From Candidatus Peribacteria bacterium (GTDB taxonomy: Bacteria > Patescibacteriota > Gracilibacteria > Peribacterales > Peribacteraceae), in assembly GCA_023245775.1 (NCBI GenBank), contig JAHFJR010000009.1, positions 1 to 46,475 of the forward strand: 46,475 bases of DNA. Direction: 5' to 3'. Of the stretch, positions 1-8,788 are shown in pieces (position 1 is the stretch's first letter; every line of letters starts with the position of its first letter). The translations under genes were made by a program, and so were the position numbers. Under the pieces are notes generated by a model that had not been told where the DNA came from, searched no databases, and worked only from the letters and a program-made list of their open reading frames with translations.

Positions 1-2
1 TG

Positions 3-134
3 GCTCCGCCGACTCCACAAAAGCGACAAAAAATCATCTTTGCAGACATAAACATGATGGGAAGAGCTAGTAGAAGCCAAATTCTACTCTCTCACCCACA
101 CACTTCTGGTCCATTACCGGAGTGGAGTTCTTGA
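3..134 (+). CDS. Possible C-terminal end of a gene cut by the window edge
   Basis: An open frame runs from base 3 to a TGA at 132-134 and would encode about 43 residues. It has no start inside the window, so if real it is the tail of an upstream gene. The residues are polar and unremarkable (it begins APPTPQKRQK and ends PLPEWSS). I do not recognise it. The alternative is that this is simply non-coding DNA upstream of the helicase promoter. Confidence 0.25.
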   Translation, partial: APPTPQKRQKIIFADINMMGRASRSQILLSHPHTSGPLPEWSS

Positions 135-166
135 GGGCCTTTGAATCTGGTTTCCACTCTATTTTA

Positions 167-175
167 TGGTATAAT
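167..175 (+). promoter_or_regulatory. Extended -10 promoter of the helicase gene
   Basis: TGG followed directly by TATAAT (170-175) is a perfect extended -10 element; no good -35 is visible. Transcription would start near 182, which lies inside the longest open frame (TTG at 141). This is the reason for preferring the ATG at 237 as the helicase start. Confidence 0.6.
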
Positions 176-236
176 AGCAAAGAATGTGTCTCAACGACCA
201 TCTGAAGACGGCGTTCCAAAGAATCCTGATATAAAT

Positions 237-3200
237 ATGTTTGAGCATTTTAAAAAAGACCTCAGAAAGGTAGGGCCAGATGATTTGGACTCTCTTCTAA
301 AGAAGGTTAATACACTGGAGGAAGTCCTCAATGACGATATTCAAAGACAGATTCATGACTGCGCTGACGCGCTAAGGTCGGCATTAGCTTCTGGTGCAGG
401 AAAGCAAAGTGTAATGCACGTGGTACGAACGAAAATAACCTCTCTTTTAACCGGAAAGTCGGGGGTAGCTATTAGCTTGAAAACAATCAAGCAGCTTATT
501 GACAAACAACAAGAAAAAACCACTACGTGGAAGCTCATAATCCAGCAGCTTGAAACGAAAAGTGATTTTTTATTGCTTTTTGGAGAACTGGGTTTTCAAG
601 ATGAGGAATGGATGAATGCCACAAATATGGTTAGAGCTAGATATGCAGGATTGTATATGGCGATTAGAGATAGTAACCGGTTCAGTTCCTGGCGAGAATT
701 TACGAAATTTATGGGCAAGGAAAAAATTTCTTTGATTGAACGAGTGGCAAACTGTAAGAGTAAAAGTGACTTTCTAGAGTTATTTACGAGCCTTGGAATT
801 GAAGGGGATGCCTGGGAAGATTATACGCAGCTTACAAAAGATGGGTTTGGTTCTTTATTATTTACTATTTCAAAAGATTCTCGATTCAATAATTGGCATA
901 GCTTTTGTAAATTTATGGGCGAAGAAGGGAAGGAGTTTTGCGGCAAGAGAATCAAAAGATGCATCACACCTAGTGATTTTTTAGCCTTATTTAAGGATGC
1001 TGGAATAGAAGGAGACAATTGGAAAAAAACAGAATGGATGCGAGGAAATGGCTTCAGCGGATTATCCAAGGCAATAAGAATGGATAACCGTTTTGTTGAA
1101 TGGAAAACTTTTCTCAATTGGATGGACAGTCTTGATGATGGATCACAAGATCAAGAAATCGAAAAACTTGGGCTCGAAGAAGCGGTGGCATTGCTTGGAG
1201 ACAGACCTGCGATGTTGAAGCGATATATCAAATTGAACAATGCAGAACTTGCGGATAACGATGTTGACCGTATTGTTGCAAGTGCATTCAGGCGTCTGAC
1301 TGCGAGGAAGCAGTACGACTACTCCGATTTTGAACCGACGCTCGGGCCCTGCGAGATCGATTCCGATATTCCCGAGGAAACACACGAACCCATGATCACC
1401 GTCACGGGACGCGCGGTTGGCGCAGACAGCGTCATGCTCTACGGTTGCAGGCAGAAGCGCATCAGGACTCAGGAGGATGGTTCGTTCCGGGTGCGCGTAC
1501 CGCTTCGGATCGGCGAGCCCAATGTGTTCGATCTGATGCCGGTGAATCATGAGGAGAAGAGAATCGGACCGTCGGTCACGTACTGCGTTCTGCAGACATC
1601 CGAGCGTGACGATATTCAGGCACTGATCGACTTGCTCGATGCGATGGGCAGAGATGCGCTCGCACAGATCCGTGACGATCTGGGACGATTTGAGTATGTC
1701 GTACAGCAAACGGAGCAGGTATTGATTCGGAAGTTCTCGAAGAACTTTGAGGAGGGGAGGGATTATATCGGAAGCCTCATCGAGAAAGCCAAGAGCCCCG
1801 TCGTGAAGAAGGTCTTGAAGCGCGTCCTTGATCATTTTAGGAGCATTGACCGGACCAAGTATCCGAATGTGAAGAAAGACAGTCCGCTCTACTTCTTCCA
1901 GAAGTATTGCGTGGCGGAGATCCAGAAGAGAATGGAGCGTGGCGATCGCGGCGTGATCTTGGCAAATGCTCCGGGTCTTGGGAAAACACGCACGGCTCTC
2001 GTTGCGGTCAATGGAGATCCAGCAACGATTGTTGCACCGAACAGTGTCGTAAGCGCCTGGGGAGAAGAGGCGAAGAAGTCACTCCAGAACAGTGATATGC
2101 TGACACTGCAGAACATGTCCTATCTGGAACGTTTGGCTCTGCTGGAAGAGACTGATGCCAATCACGTTGTGACGAATATCGAATATCTTCGCGGCAAACC
2201 CGAAGATACGAAGTATCGCTTACTCGGTGACGACAGGATCGTCGTGCATGACGAAGCTCATGCCCTTGCGAGTCTTTCGAGTGAGCAATCTAAAGGTGCA
2301 CGCCGTCTTGAGGGGAATTTTCACCTCTTCCTCACGGCGACGCCGTTTAAGAATCCCCGCATGATGCGTCGAATGCTGCATAATCTGCATCCGGAAGACG
2401 TGCGTTTCTCCAGTGATCAGGCTTTCAGTAAGGCCTTTCCGGCCAACGATCACGATGCGCTTCGTACACTGAATATTTTGAAGGAACAACATGTGATCCG
2501 TTTCAGAAAAGAGGACGTGCTTGAAGAGATGGATCCGGCCCTGCCTTTGCAAGATCAGTTGCACAGACTTCCGAGGAAAGAGCAGGTGCCGCAAGACCGT
2601 TATGGCGAATTCGAGATGACGATGGAACAATCGGAAGCCATCTATGAACTGTTCAAGGATTGGCCGAAGTGGTGCAAGAAGTACGATCGATACATGCCGA
2701 AAGACCAGATCGCGAAGATGGATCACCTTCGTGGCAATCAGTTTACGTTCGGCAAGGTTCACGCACTCCGTCAGACGGCGAACAATCCCGAGTACATCGG
2801 CGAGTATGGAGTGGAAGATCCCAAGGCTGCAGAGATGCTGCGTACGGTCGAAGCCTGTCTGAAAGAAGGAAGAAAAGTAGTCATTTTCTGTCAGTACAAT
2901 GCGCAGACACTGAAGTATGCTGAACTGTTGGCTCGCTATCAGCCCGCGTTGTATACAGGCATCACGAGTGGTGAGAAAGAGAAGAAAGACAGTGAAGGCA
3001 AAAAAATGTTCTTCAGGAAACATAAGGAGGACGGCTGGGAATTGGATGCGAAGGGTTGCCCGATCGAAGACCCGAAGGGTCATCCCATGCTTGCGATGGA
3101 CTATGAAAGAATCACATTCCAAAACAATAAAAACCGGAAAGTCATTCTTGCAACCTATGCTGCCGGAGCGGTCGGTGTCACATTCACGGCCGGCAAGGCG

Positions 3201-3596
3201 GTCATCTTCGACGATTTACCTCGCGACTGTATCGAGGAAATTCAGGCAGAAGACCGAACGCATCGTATCGATCATGAACATCAGACGCATTCCACTGTGA
3301 AGTATGTTCGTATGGTCAGCACGTACCCCGAAGAATTTCTGAAGAAAATGAAAAAAGTCTGGCTGAAACCGCAGAAGAACGGCACATACAAAGAGACGAC
3401 GGATCAGGCGTATGCGAAGAAGCATGACTACGAGTCGGCATACGATCTGTTCTTCGAACAGGGAACCTACGATCAGGTGAAACTCGAAAATCTGCAGGCA
3501 CAAAAAAACATGTTCCAATTGATCAATGATGGCATTACAGATGAGTCGGTATTGCAGGAAGGTCAGAAGAAATTCGTAGGAGATCTTGCCATCTAA
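237..3596 (+). CDS. SNF2-like superfamily 2 helicase/ATPase with N-terminal triple repeat
   Basis: A 1119-residue protein from the ATG at 237; the frame is open from a TTG at 141, but a TATAAT promoter at 170-175 argues against that start. The helicase core has Walker A GLGKT (residues about 580-584), DEAH (672-675), TATP (about 700) and a C-terminal motif VI-like QAEDRTHRID (about 1003), the order seen in SNF2/RapA-type double-stranded-DNA translocases. Residues about 109-292 hold three imperfect repeats of 68-69 residues (SDFLxLF..LGI.GD.W, then RF..W..F). Residues about 386-458 look like a beta-sandwich (Ig-like) insert. No nuclease motif was seen. The DNA encoding the repeats is clearly AT-richer than the helicase part, suggesting a domain graft. 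A role in DNA repair, defence or transcription recycling cannot be chosen from sequence. Confidence 0.85.
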   Translation: MFEHFKKDLRKVGPDDLDSLLKKVNTLEEVLNDDIQRQIHDCADALRSALASGAGKQSVMHVVRTKITSLLTGKSGVAISLKTIKQLIDKQQEKTTTWKLIIQQLETKSDFLLLFGELGFQDEEWMNATNMVRARYAGLYMAIRDSNRFSSWREFTKFMGKEKISLIERVANCKSKSDFLELFTSLGIEGDAWEDYTQLTKDGFGSLLFTISKDSRFNNWHSFCKFMGEEGKEFCGKRIKRCITPSDFLALFKDAGIEGDNWKKTEWMRGNGFSGLSKAIRMDNRFVEWKTFLNWMDSLDDGSQDQEIEKLGLEEAVALLGDRPAMLKRYIKLNNAELADNDVDRIVASAFRRLTARKQYDYSDFEPTLGPCEIDSDIPEETHEPMITVTGRAVGADSVMLYGCRQKRIRTQEDGSFRVRVPLRIGEPNVFDLMPVNHEEKRIGPSVTYCVLQTSERDDIQALIDLLDAMGRDALAQIRDDLGRFEYVVQQTEQVLIRKFSKNFEEGRDYIGSLIEKAKSPVVKKVLKRVLDHFRSIDRTKYPNVKKDSPLYFFQKYCVAEIQKRMERGDRGVILANAPGLGKTRTALVAVNGDPATIVAPNSVVSAWGEEAKKSLQNSDMLTLQNMSYLERLALLEETDANHVVTNIEYLRGKPEDTKYRLLGDDRIVVHDEAHALASLSSEQSKGARRLEGNFHLFLTATPFKNPRMMRRMLHNLHPEDVRFSSDQAFSKAFPANDHDALRTLNILKEQHVIRFRKEDVLEEMDPALPLQDQLHRLPRKEQVPQDRYGEFEMTMEQSEAIYELFKDWPKWCKKYDRYMPKDQIAKMDHLRGNQFTFGKVHALRQTANNPEYIGEYGVEDPKAAEMLRTVEACLKEGRKVVIFCQYNAQTLKYAELLARYQPALYTGITSGEKEKKDSEGKKMFFRKHKEDGWELDAKGCPIEDPKGHPMLAMDYERITFQNNKNRKVILATYAAGAVGVTFTAGKAVIFDDLPRDCIEEIQAEDRTHRIDHEHQTHSTVKYVRMVSTYPEEFLKKMKKVWLKPQKNGTYKETTDQAYAKKHDYESAYDLFFEQGTYDQVKLENLQAQKNMFQLINDGITDESVLQEGQKKFVGDLAI

Positions 3597-3616
3597 AGAA
3601 ATAGAGGAATTGGGTG

Positions 3617-3622
3617 TATAAT
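3617..3622 (+). promoter_or_regulatory. -10 box of the SLH/cupredoxin gene
   Basis: A perfect TATAAT ends 17 nt before the ATG at 3640 and 21 nt after the helicase stop codon. Transcription from it would give a leader of only about ten bases. No Shine-Dalgarno sequence precedes the ATG. Confidence 0.5.
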
Positions 3623-3639
3623 TTCACTCATCTTTTCCT

Positions 3640-4851
3640 ATGCACCTTCGTTCCCTCCTCTTCCCCGCCGTTCTTCTCTCTCTTGCCGTGCCAGTCGTAC
3701 TGGCTACTTCTCCTGTTGCCGTGTTCTTCTCCGATGTTCCAAGTGACGCATGGTTTGCGTCGTACGTTCAGGATGCCGTGCGCGCGGGCATCGTGAGCGG
3801 ATACAAGGATGCCTCAGGGAATCCGACTGGTCGGTTTGGCCCAGAGAGCAATGTGACGATCGCCGAGGCACTGAAGATCAGCATCGAGAGTGCTGGTTAC
3901 GATCGGAACCTTGGCCAAGGCTATGGGCACTGGGCAGCGAAGTACTTGTCGATCGCAATCGGCGAGCACTTCGAGCTCACGCCGAACGCGAAGATCGATC
4001 TCGATCGCCCAGCGACGCGAGCCGAAGTCGCTTCGCTCGTTGCCGATGCGTTCAAGTTGCCGTGGACCGCTGATACGCTGATTCCTGAGAATTTCACGGA
4101 CGTCGATGATGCGAATCCGGCCCATCACTACCTCGCAGTGAATACATTGCTCGAAGCGGAGATCATCGTCGGAGACAACCGCACGTGCACCGCACACGTT
4201 GATACGGTCTGCCCCAAGACGACCTTTCGTCCGCTCTCGCTCATCAACCGAGCGGAGGTCGTGAAGATCGCGATGCTTGCACGCGCGAAATCCACATCGA
4301 AGCATCAGCAAAGTTTTTCGAGCAGTCGCTCCGCTCGGACATGCACGATCCAGGAGTGCGGACCGGCTCCCCTCATGCCAAATTGGCAGTGCAGTGACGG
4401 TTCCATCGGCGGTCCGTCGTGTGAACGGATGACGGACGGTCGATGTGCGTGGCTCGTGCACCAGTGTTCGCTGTCTTCGGACTCTTCTTCCTCGCACTGG
4501 TCTTCTTCTCACTCTTCCTCGCTGTCCTCGTCCAGGAGTTCTTCATCTTCTAGCTCCATTCGTAACAGTATTCAGGCTGCCGTGACCGTTCTGTACACTG
4601 CGAATGGTTTCAGCCCCTCGGTGGTCCGTATCAAGCTTGGGCAAACGGTGCTCTTCAAGAACACCACGGACGATGATGATCTGTGGGTCGCGAGTAATCC
4701 ACATCCGGTGCATACCGGATACTCTGGTTTTGATCAGGGTCGCAGTGTGCTGAGGGACGAAGAGTATGCATTCCTCTTCAAACAGAGAGGAACATGGGGG
4801 TACCACAACCATGTGAATCCCCATTTCACGGGGCAGGTGATCGTGGAGTAG
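3640..4851 (+). CDS. Secreted SLH-domain protein with C-terminal cupredoxin-like domain
   Basis: 403 residues. An N-terminal signal peptide (hydrophobic residues about 5-24) is followed by three SLH-like segments (about 29-90, 100-143 and 151-225; FSDVP..AWFASYVQDAV and FTDVDD are typical). SLH domains normally attach proteins to the cell wall or S-layer. A Ser-rich linker (about 285-308) leads into a cupredoxin-like domain (about 311-403). That domain lacks the Cys-His-Met ligand set of blue copper proteins: the place of the usual YHC..HP..M is taken by YHNHVNPHF. It does have a second His cluster (NPHPVH). The same variant recurs in the protein at 33901-35580. A cell-surface role is likely; metal binding is unproven. 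Confidence 0.8.
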   Translation: MHLRSLLFPAVLLSLAVPVVLATSPVAVFFSDVPSDAWFASYVQDAVRAGIVSGYKDASGNPTGRFGPESNVTIAEALKISIESAGYDRNLGQGYGHWAAKYLSIAIGEHFELTPNAKIDLDRPATRAEVASLVADAFKLPWTADTLIPENFTDVDDANPAHHYLAVNTLLEAEIIVGDNRTCTAHVDTVCPKTTFRPLSLINRAEVVKIAMLARAKSTSKHQQSFSSSRSARTCTIQECGPAPLMPNWQCSDGSIGGPSCERMTDGRCAWLVHQCSLSSDSSSSHWSSSHSSSLSSSRSSSSSSSIRNSIQAAVTVLYTANGFSPSVVRIKLGQTVLFKNTTDDDDLWVASNPHPVHTGYSGFDQGRSVLRDEEYAFLFKQRGTWGYHNHVNPHFTGQVIVE

Positions 4852-4862
4852 CGGTCCTCATC

Positions 4863-4974
4863 CCTGCCTGTCCGGCAGGCAGGCTCGATCCTTCTCCACT
4901 GCAGTGGAGAAGGAAGCTCTGTTTTTCTTGAAATTCGGGCCCCCTCCTCTCCGCGCTTCAGCGGGGAGAGGAGG
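4863..4974. repeat. Cluster of three palindromic repeats downstream of the SLH gene
   Basis: The 143-bp gap between two convergent genes is almost entirely palindromes. At 4863-4883 lies a CCTGCCTG/CAGGCAGG unit, also present at 28509-28528. At 4890-4913 is a perfect palindrome centred on CTGCAG, related to the one inside aroA at 19660-19677. At 4941-4974 a long stem starts CCCTCCTCTCCGC and ends GGGGAGAGGAGG, related to the units in aroA (18761-18800) and at 45059-45179. No U-tract follows, so simple intrinsic termination is doubtful, although the stems could end both convergent transcripts. Confidence 0.7.
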
Positions 4975-4994
4975 TCGGGAGGTGAGGACGGATG

Positions 4995-6728
4995 TTAACC
5001 AGCCGCCTCGCTGTAACACTCCTCGCAGTAGATCCTCTCACTCCGCCCTTCAGCAAACGTTGACATCGTCTTCTTTCCGCATTTGTCACACGTTCTTTGC
5101 CACAGCGTTCGTGCGTTTTTCAGTCTCATCCGGTGGTCGTAGCGCACATCGGGATGCTCTCTTGGGATGGGGAGCGACTGCTGACGGTAGAAGTTCAGTT
5201 CTGCCTTCTGCAGTTTGTACGGTCGGCCGGAGACGCAGCAGGTGATGGCCCAGTTGAGGACGTCATCTGGCACATCGCTTGTCCGATCAGGGAGATCGCG
5301 AGCCGCGATGATCTTCTTCGCCTCCGGAATCTCATCCTTCGTTTCGCGCCAGTGGAAGCCCATTGCAGTCGCTTCTTCCTTGGTCAGCGGCATGTACTCA
5401 TGTGCGACCGATTCGTTGTAGCCGAATGGCGAAAAATGTTGAGGGAAATATTGCCCCCATGAACCACTCGCTCCGCTCGGGTTCATGGCAGCGCCATCGG
5501 CGGACAACTGGTACGGTGTTTTCTTCATGTGCTCGATGATCCTCGGTACCAGCTCCTCGTACTCTTGCTTCGTGTATTGCGTATTCAGGATGCAGTACTG
5601 TTTGTGTTTGAGCCCGCAGCAACCGAAGAGATCTTTGCTGTGGAAACAGTTCTCCGAGTACAGAATATTCTGGCTGTGGAAGACGTAGAGCGAGTACGCG
5701 GTATTGTAGGCTTCGATCGTTCCGAGCGTCATGAAACAGAGCTCGGGCTTGATGTACATGTTGCTGCAATCGAAGCAATCTTTTGTCGAAACCCCGACCG
5801 TCACACGTGTGCAATCCTGACTATCCGAGACATCGAAACACTCGTGGCAGTTCTTGGAGTTCTCCAGATAATCTCCGGTGCAGTCTTCGGAGTTCAGGAT
5901 ATTCGCCGCTCGATGAATGCTCTTTGCCTGCAGAAGTTCCAGCTCTGCGAGTGCCTCCTGCTGTTTCTCATAGGAATCTGTGTAGGCTGCGATTTCCCGT
6001 GCGTAGTCCTGCTTACTCAGTTGTTTATTTCGGAAGCAGTATTCCTTCCTCTCGAGGTTGCTGCAGAGGAAGCAGTTCTTGCAACTAAGAAGGGAGAGCG
6101 AGAATTGGCAGTCGTTGCAGTTTTTTGAAAACGACAGGAAACGGCACTGGTAGCAGTTGTAGACCGAGAAACACTGTGAACAGAGTTCGGAGTCGAAGAT
6201 GTACGAGCAGTCGTAGCAACTGCGGCACTTCTGGAAGAGTTTGCCGTAGCAGCAGTCCTCGCAATACTCCGATGAGTTGATCAGATAGCAGTTCTTGCAG
6301 TAGCCGGTACCGGTCGTGAATTCGCAGTTCTCGTTGCCAACGGTGACGACGGCCATCTTCGGCACTGCCGATTGCAGATCGAAGAATTGATCGAAGAAAG
6401 ATCGGCCGAAGTCGTACGCACGTCCGTACGTGATGGCATCCCACTTGTCGCTGTGCCACTCGTCGTGCGCGTACACCGTACAGGGTCGCATGGGTTCGGG
6501 GTGAAAGATCGCGACGATGCCCTTGCCCGACAGGTCTGATTTTCTGCGATACAGGAAACGCTCGTTTCGGTGTGCGGTTCTGATTTTCAACCGGCACGCC
6601 GGACACTCCTTCGGTTCTGCAGGATGAACAACCGTCTTCCCGAACGTGAAGGTCATCTTCTCGAGAAACGCCGTTTCATCTTTGCCGATGGTGAAGGGTT
6701 GGTGGCAGAGAGGGCAGGGGAGGGACAT
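4995..6728 (-). CDS. Cys-rich zinc-ribbon protein with NC..C repeat core
   Basis: 577 residues with about 41 cysteines. CxxC pairs open the protein (PCPLC at 5-8, ECPAC at about 42) and close it (CDKC and CEEC near the C terminus), suggesting zinc ribbons at both ends. The middle is built from short repeats of the form (N/D)C..C, for example KNCYL, EYCEDC, YDCSYIF, YNCYQC and KNCNDC. These read like rungs of a right-handed beta-helix, as in pentapeptide-repeat-like proteins. I recall similar proteins in candidate-phyla genomes under uninformative names (CaiB/BaiF), but there is no CoA-transferase signature here. No signal peptide or membrane segment, so cytoplasmic. The start is supported by TGA-TATACT six bases upstream. 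Function unknown. Confidence 0.85.
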   Translation of the reverse strand: MSLPCPLCHQPFTIGKDETAFLEKMTFTFGKTVVHPAEPKECPACRLKIRTAHRNERFLYRRKSDLSGKGIVAIFHPEPMRPCTVYAHDEWHSDKWDAITYGRAYDFGRSFFDQFFDLQSAVPKMAVVTVGNENCEFTTGTGYCKNCYLINSSEYCEDCCYGKLFQKCRSCYDCSYIFDSELCSQCFSVYNCYQCRFLSFSKNCNDCQFSLSLLSCKNCFLCSNLERKEYCFRNKQLSKQDYAREIAAYTDSYEKQQEALAELELLQAKSIHRAANILNSEDCTGDYLENSKNCHECFDVSDSQDCTRVTVGVSTKDCFDCSNMYIKPELCFMTLGTIEAYNTAYSLYVFHSQNILYSENCFHSKDLFGCCGLKHKQYCILNTQYTKQEYEELVPRIIEHMKKTPYQLSADGAAMNPSGASGSWGQYFPQHFSPFGYNESVAHEYMPLTKEEATAMGFHWRETKDEIPEAKKIIAARDLPDRTSDVPDDVLNWAITCCVSGRPYKLQKAELNFYRQQSLPIPREHPDVRYDHRMRLKNARTLWQRTCDKCGKKTMSTFAEGRSERIYCEECYSEAAG

Positions 6729-6740
6729 GGGGGGAGTATA
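6690..6740. repeat. 51-bp direct repeat, copy 1 (gene start and promoter)
   Basis: These 51 bases cover the TATACT box and the first 13 codons of the Cys-rich protein gene. They recur with a single mismatch at 8625-8675, in the same orientation. The two copies flank the membrane-protein gene at 6791-8497. Confidence 0.9.
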
Positions 6741-6743
6741 TCA
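6735..6743 (-). promoter_or_regulatory. Extended -10 promoter of the Cys-rich protein gene
   Basis: On the minus strand TGA is followed by TATACT, then six C residues, then ATG. The expected transcription start falls on or next to the start codon, so the transcript is probably leaderless. Confidence 0.6.
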
Positions 6744-6790
6744 GGGCCCTCAGACTCATTTTGCTAAATTTGTAATACGGAAATTATTTT

Positions 6791-8497
6791 CTATTTTAAC
6801 GTTAGTCGCGAAACACGAATATGGTACCCCGGATTTGCGCCTATTTCTTGCTCTTCTATGATTGTGTAATGGTTGAACAGAGTTGAAAATTCATTAGCAT
6901 CACGTATATTTGGGTAATGAATGTAGAACAATTCATGTGGTGGATGATTCATGGATAGAATGCCAGATGCATCTGTGTACTGCGGTCGAATTGTATGTGG
7001 CGTTGCTACAGAACGATGGAAAGTATGCGCATCAAGATCTTCGTCAAATCCCATCCAAGTATCATGACGCGATGCCACTATATACGTGGAATCTGTTGGC
7101 CTGATCCATTCATAAATTTGATCTTGCACTTTGCCAAATTCGACGAATTGTAAATTGTAGACGAGGTCGTCGCGCGGAATTCCACTGCTACCCCAAGGCA
7201 TCAAGGTACCCGGAGTAAGGAGAAGATTTTCCCCGAAGGGAATCGTTCCAAAGAGGTGCTTTGAAACCGGATCAAGTACCCAATATAGCGAAAGCTGATT
7301 CAGACAGCAGAACATGGCAAGCGACGCAATGGCCAGAGAGCGATTTCCTACTATGGATTGGATACTTGCATAGATAATGATGAGTGCCATAGGGTAGAGC
7401 ACTAACCAATAGCGAATGTTATTGGGAGTATGTATTCGTGATGTGGCATAGATGCTGACGAGAAGTATGAGAACAATCATCAGAATGCCAGCGCGTATTC
7501 GATTATCTTTTGCCTCACTGCAGCAGTTACATCGCTTATGCAAAATAACCTGCAGTACTACGATGAGTATGCATGTGCTGCCAATCCACATAAAATTGAG
7601 AATAAATACATCTGCAATCGTAGATACGAATGCTGGATCGAACGGATCGATGTTCAAGAGTATTCTTATCAGTCCTCCCAATCCTGGTGCACCCGACCAG
7701 TAAGGATTCTGATTGTAGACATACTGTTTGATACAGAAATACGCTGCGAAAGAGAATATGGGCAATAGAAGTGGCCATTTGTTCAAAAGTGTGCGCCAAT
7801 GAGTCCGCTGCAGGATGAACGTTGGACAGACAAAGCATGTGCAGTATGCGACTGTGGTAGCAATAAAAATGACAATTCCAACCTCCTTTGTAAATACGAG
7901 AATGAAACCAGAAAGCATGGCAAAGATGGTTCGTTTCTGAAAAAGAAAGAAAAGGAGAAATAGCCAGAAAAATAGGATACCTGTATCCAGATTAAAATTT
8001 ATCGAATTGGCAAGAATGGCTGGATGACTAGCAAAGATTACTGTCTTGAGAAAGATGAGATCTGCGCTATCCTCCGGAAAGAGTGATCGGATGATTGATC
8101 GAAAAGCCAAAATTGCGGCATTTCCAAGGACGAGGGTCGTACCGTTCAGTGCATAAATATTACCTAGGCCGAATGCATATTGGCTCGCAGCAAAGATAAG
8201 TCCATACGCATAAGATGGATGTCCACCGAAAGCAAAATTTTCGAGCTTAAATCCGTTTGTGACAGCTTCATATAGATGTCCCCAGTAAGCGCGCGAATCC
8301 CACAATGGGAAAAAATTTACGTACCTTAACATAATGCAGTTGTAGATAAGCAGGGGCAGGACAAGCAGAATATGTTCATAGGTAAAAAGAGATCGACAGT
8401 ATCGAACTGTTTTCTCGTGTAACGAACGCAAGACACTCCTATGAGGGAGCGCAGCTCTGAAATTGGAGTTCAGATGATATGTAGTATTGGTGTGCAT
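6791..8497 (-). CDS. Polytopic membrane protein, GT-C/PMT-like glycosyltransferase
   Basis: 568 residues, strongly hydrophobic with about ten or more membrane segments after a charged N terminus of about 40 residues. The first extracytoplasmic loop holds an acidic WDSRAYW motif, in the place where GT-C enzymes (protein O-mannosyltransferase, ArnT) carry their catalytic Asp. Such enzymes move a sugar from a polyprenyl-phosphate carrier onto a protein or glycolipid outside the membrane. Base composition is AT-richer than the flanking Cys-rich gene, and the gene sits between two 51-bp direct repeats, both pointing to acquisition. A TATAAT lies 22 nt upstream of the ATG. Donor and acceptor cannot be predicted. 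Confidence 0.7.
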   Translation of the reverse strand: MHTNTTYHLNSNFRAALPHRSVLRSLHEKTVRYCRSLFTYEHILLVLPLLIYNCIMLRYVNFFPLWDSRAYWGHLYEAVTNGFKLENFAFGGHPSYAYGLIFAASQYAFGLGNIYALNGTTLVLGNAAILAFRSIIRSLFPEDSADLIFLKTVIFASHPAILANSINFNLDTGILFFWLFLLFFLFQKRTIFAMLSGFILVFTKEVGIVIFIATTVAYCTCFVCPTFILQRTHWRTLLNKWPLLLPIFSFAAYFCIKQYVYNQNPYWSGAPGLGGLIRILLNIDPFDPAFVSTIADVFILNFMWIGSTCILIVVLQVILHKRCNCCSEAKDNRIRAGILMIVLILLVSIYATSRIHTPNNIRYWLVLYPMALIIIYASIQSIVGNRSLAIASLAMFCCLNQLSLYWVLDPVSKHLFGTIPFGENLLLTPGTLMPWGSSGIPRDDLVYNLQFVEFGKVQDQIYEWIRPTDSTYIVASRHDTWMGFDEDLDAHTFHRSVATPHTIRPQYTDASGILSMNHPPHELFYIHYPNIRDANEFSTLFNHYTIIEEQEIGANPGYHIRVSRLTLK

Positions 8498-8519
8498 TGA
8501 GGCCTGATGAGATCTTCAC

Positions 8520-8525
8520 ATTATA
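8520..8525 (-). promoter_or_regulatory. -10 box of the GT-C gene
   Basis: A TATAAT hexamer on the minus strand lies 22 nt before the ATG at 8497, predicting a leader of about 15 nt. No convincing -35 element is visible. Confidence 0.45.
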
Positions 8526-8585
8526 GAGTATTTCTCATCATTTATCCATGGAATCAAGGATTGTTAGCAAAGCTCTGAAGCTTCT

Positions 8586-8675
8586 CTAGGAGACGTAAAG
8601 TATGGATGCATTTGAACGAAAAAAGGTGAAGGGTTGGTGGCAGAGGGGGCAGGGGAGGGACATGGGGGGAGTATA
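8586..8675 (-). pseudogene. Duplicated 5' fragment of the Cys-rich protein gene
   Basis: Bases 8625-8675 copy 6690-6740 with one mismatch, including the TATACT box and the first 13 codons (MSLPCPLCHQPFT). From the ATG at 8663 the frame continues for 12 unrelated codons to a TAG at 8586-8588, giving a 25-residue peptide. The promoter copy still has TATACT, although the base context after it (upstream on the minus strand) has changed from TGA. Most likely a scar of duplication or insertion, not a working gene. Confidence 0.75.
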
Positions 8676-8722
8676 GGGGAGTGGCTGATTTCATGTCATC
8701 AACAATATAATCATTGAAAATA

Positions 8723-8743
8723 GGAGCGGGCTTTCTGCCCGCG
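8723..8743. repeat. Hairpin repeat of the GGAGCG...CGCG family
   Basis: GGAGCGGGC, a TTTCT loop, then GCCCGCG. It shares end sequences with the units at 28484-28503, 31488-31508 and 31569-31589, while the inner stem bases differ in a compensated way. It lies between two membrane-protein genes. Confidence 0.65.
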
Positions 8744-8788
8744 TGTTTCGATCGTGCCATCATTGCATTGCCTAGCCTCAATTCTTTT

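Noticed and set aside
2220..3122. 300-residue open frame on the minus strand
   Set aside because: Antisense to the helicase core, with no recognisable motif and no promoter.
5529..6128. 199-residue open frame on the plus strand
   Set aside because: Antisense to the Cys-rich protein gene; its apparent hydrophobic regularity mirrors the Cys repeats on the other strand.
8554..8781. 75-residue open frame on the minus strand
   Set aside because: It reads the duplicated gene start in a different frame; Pro-rich peptide with no support.
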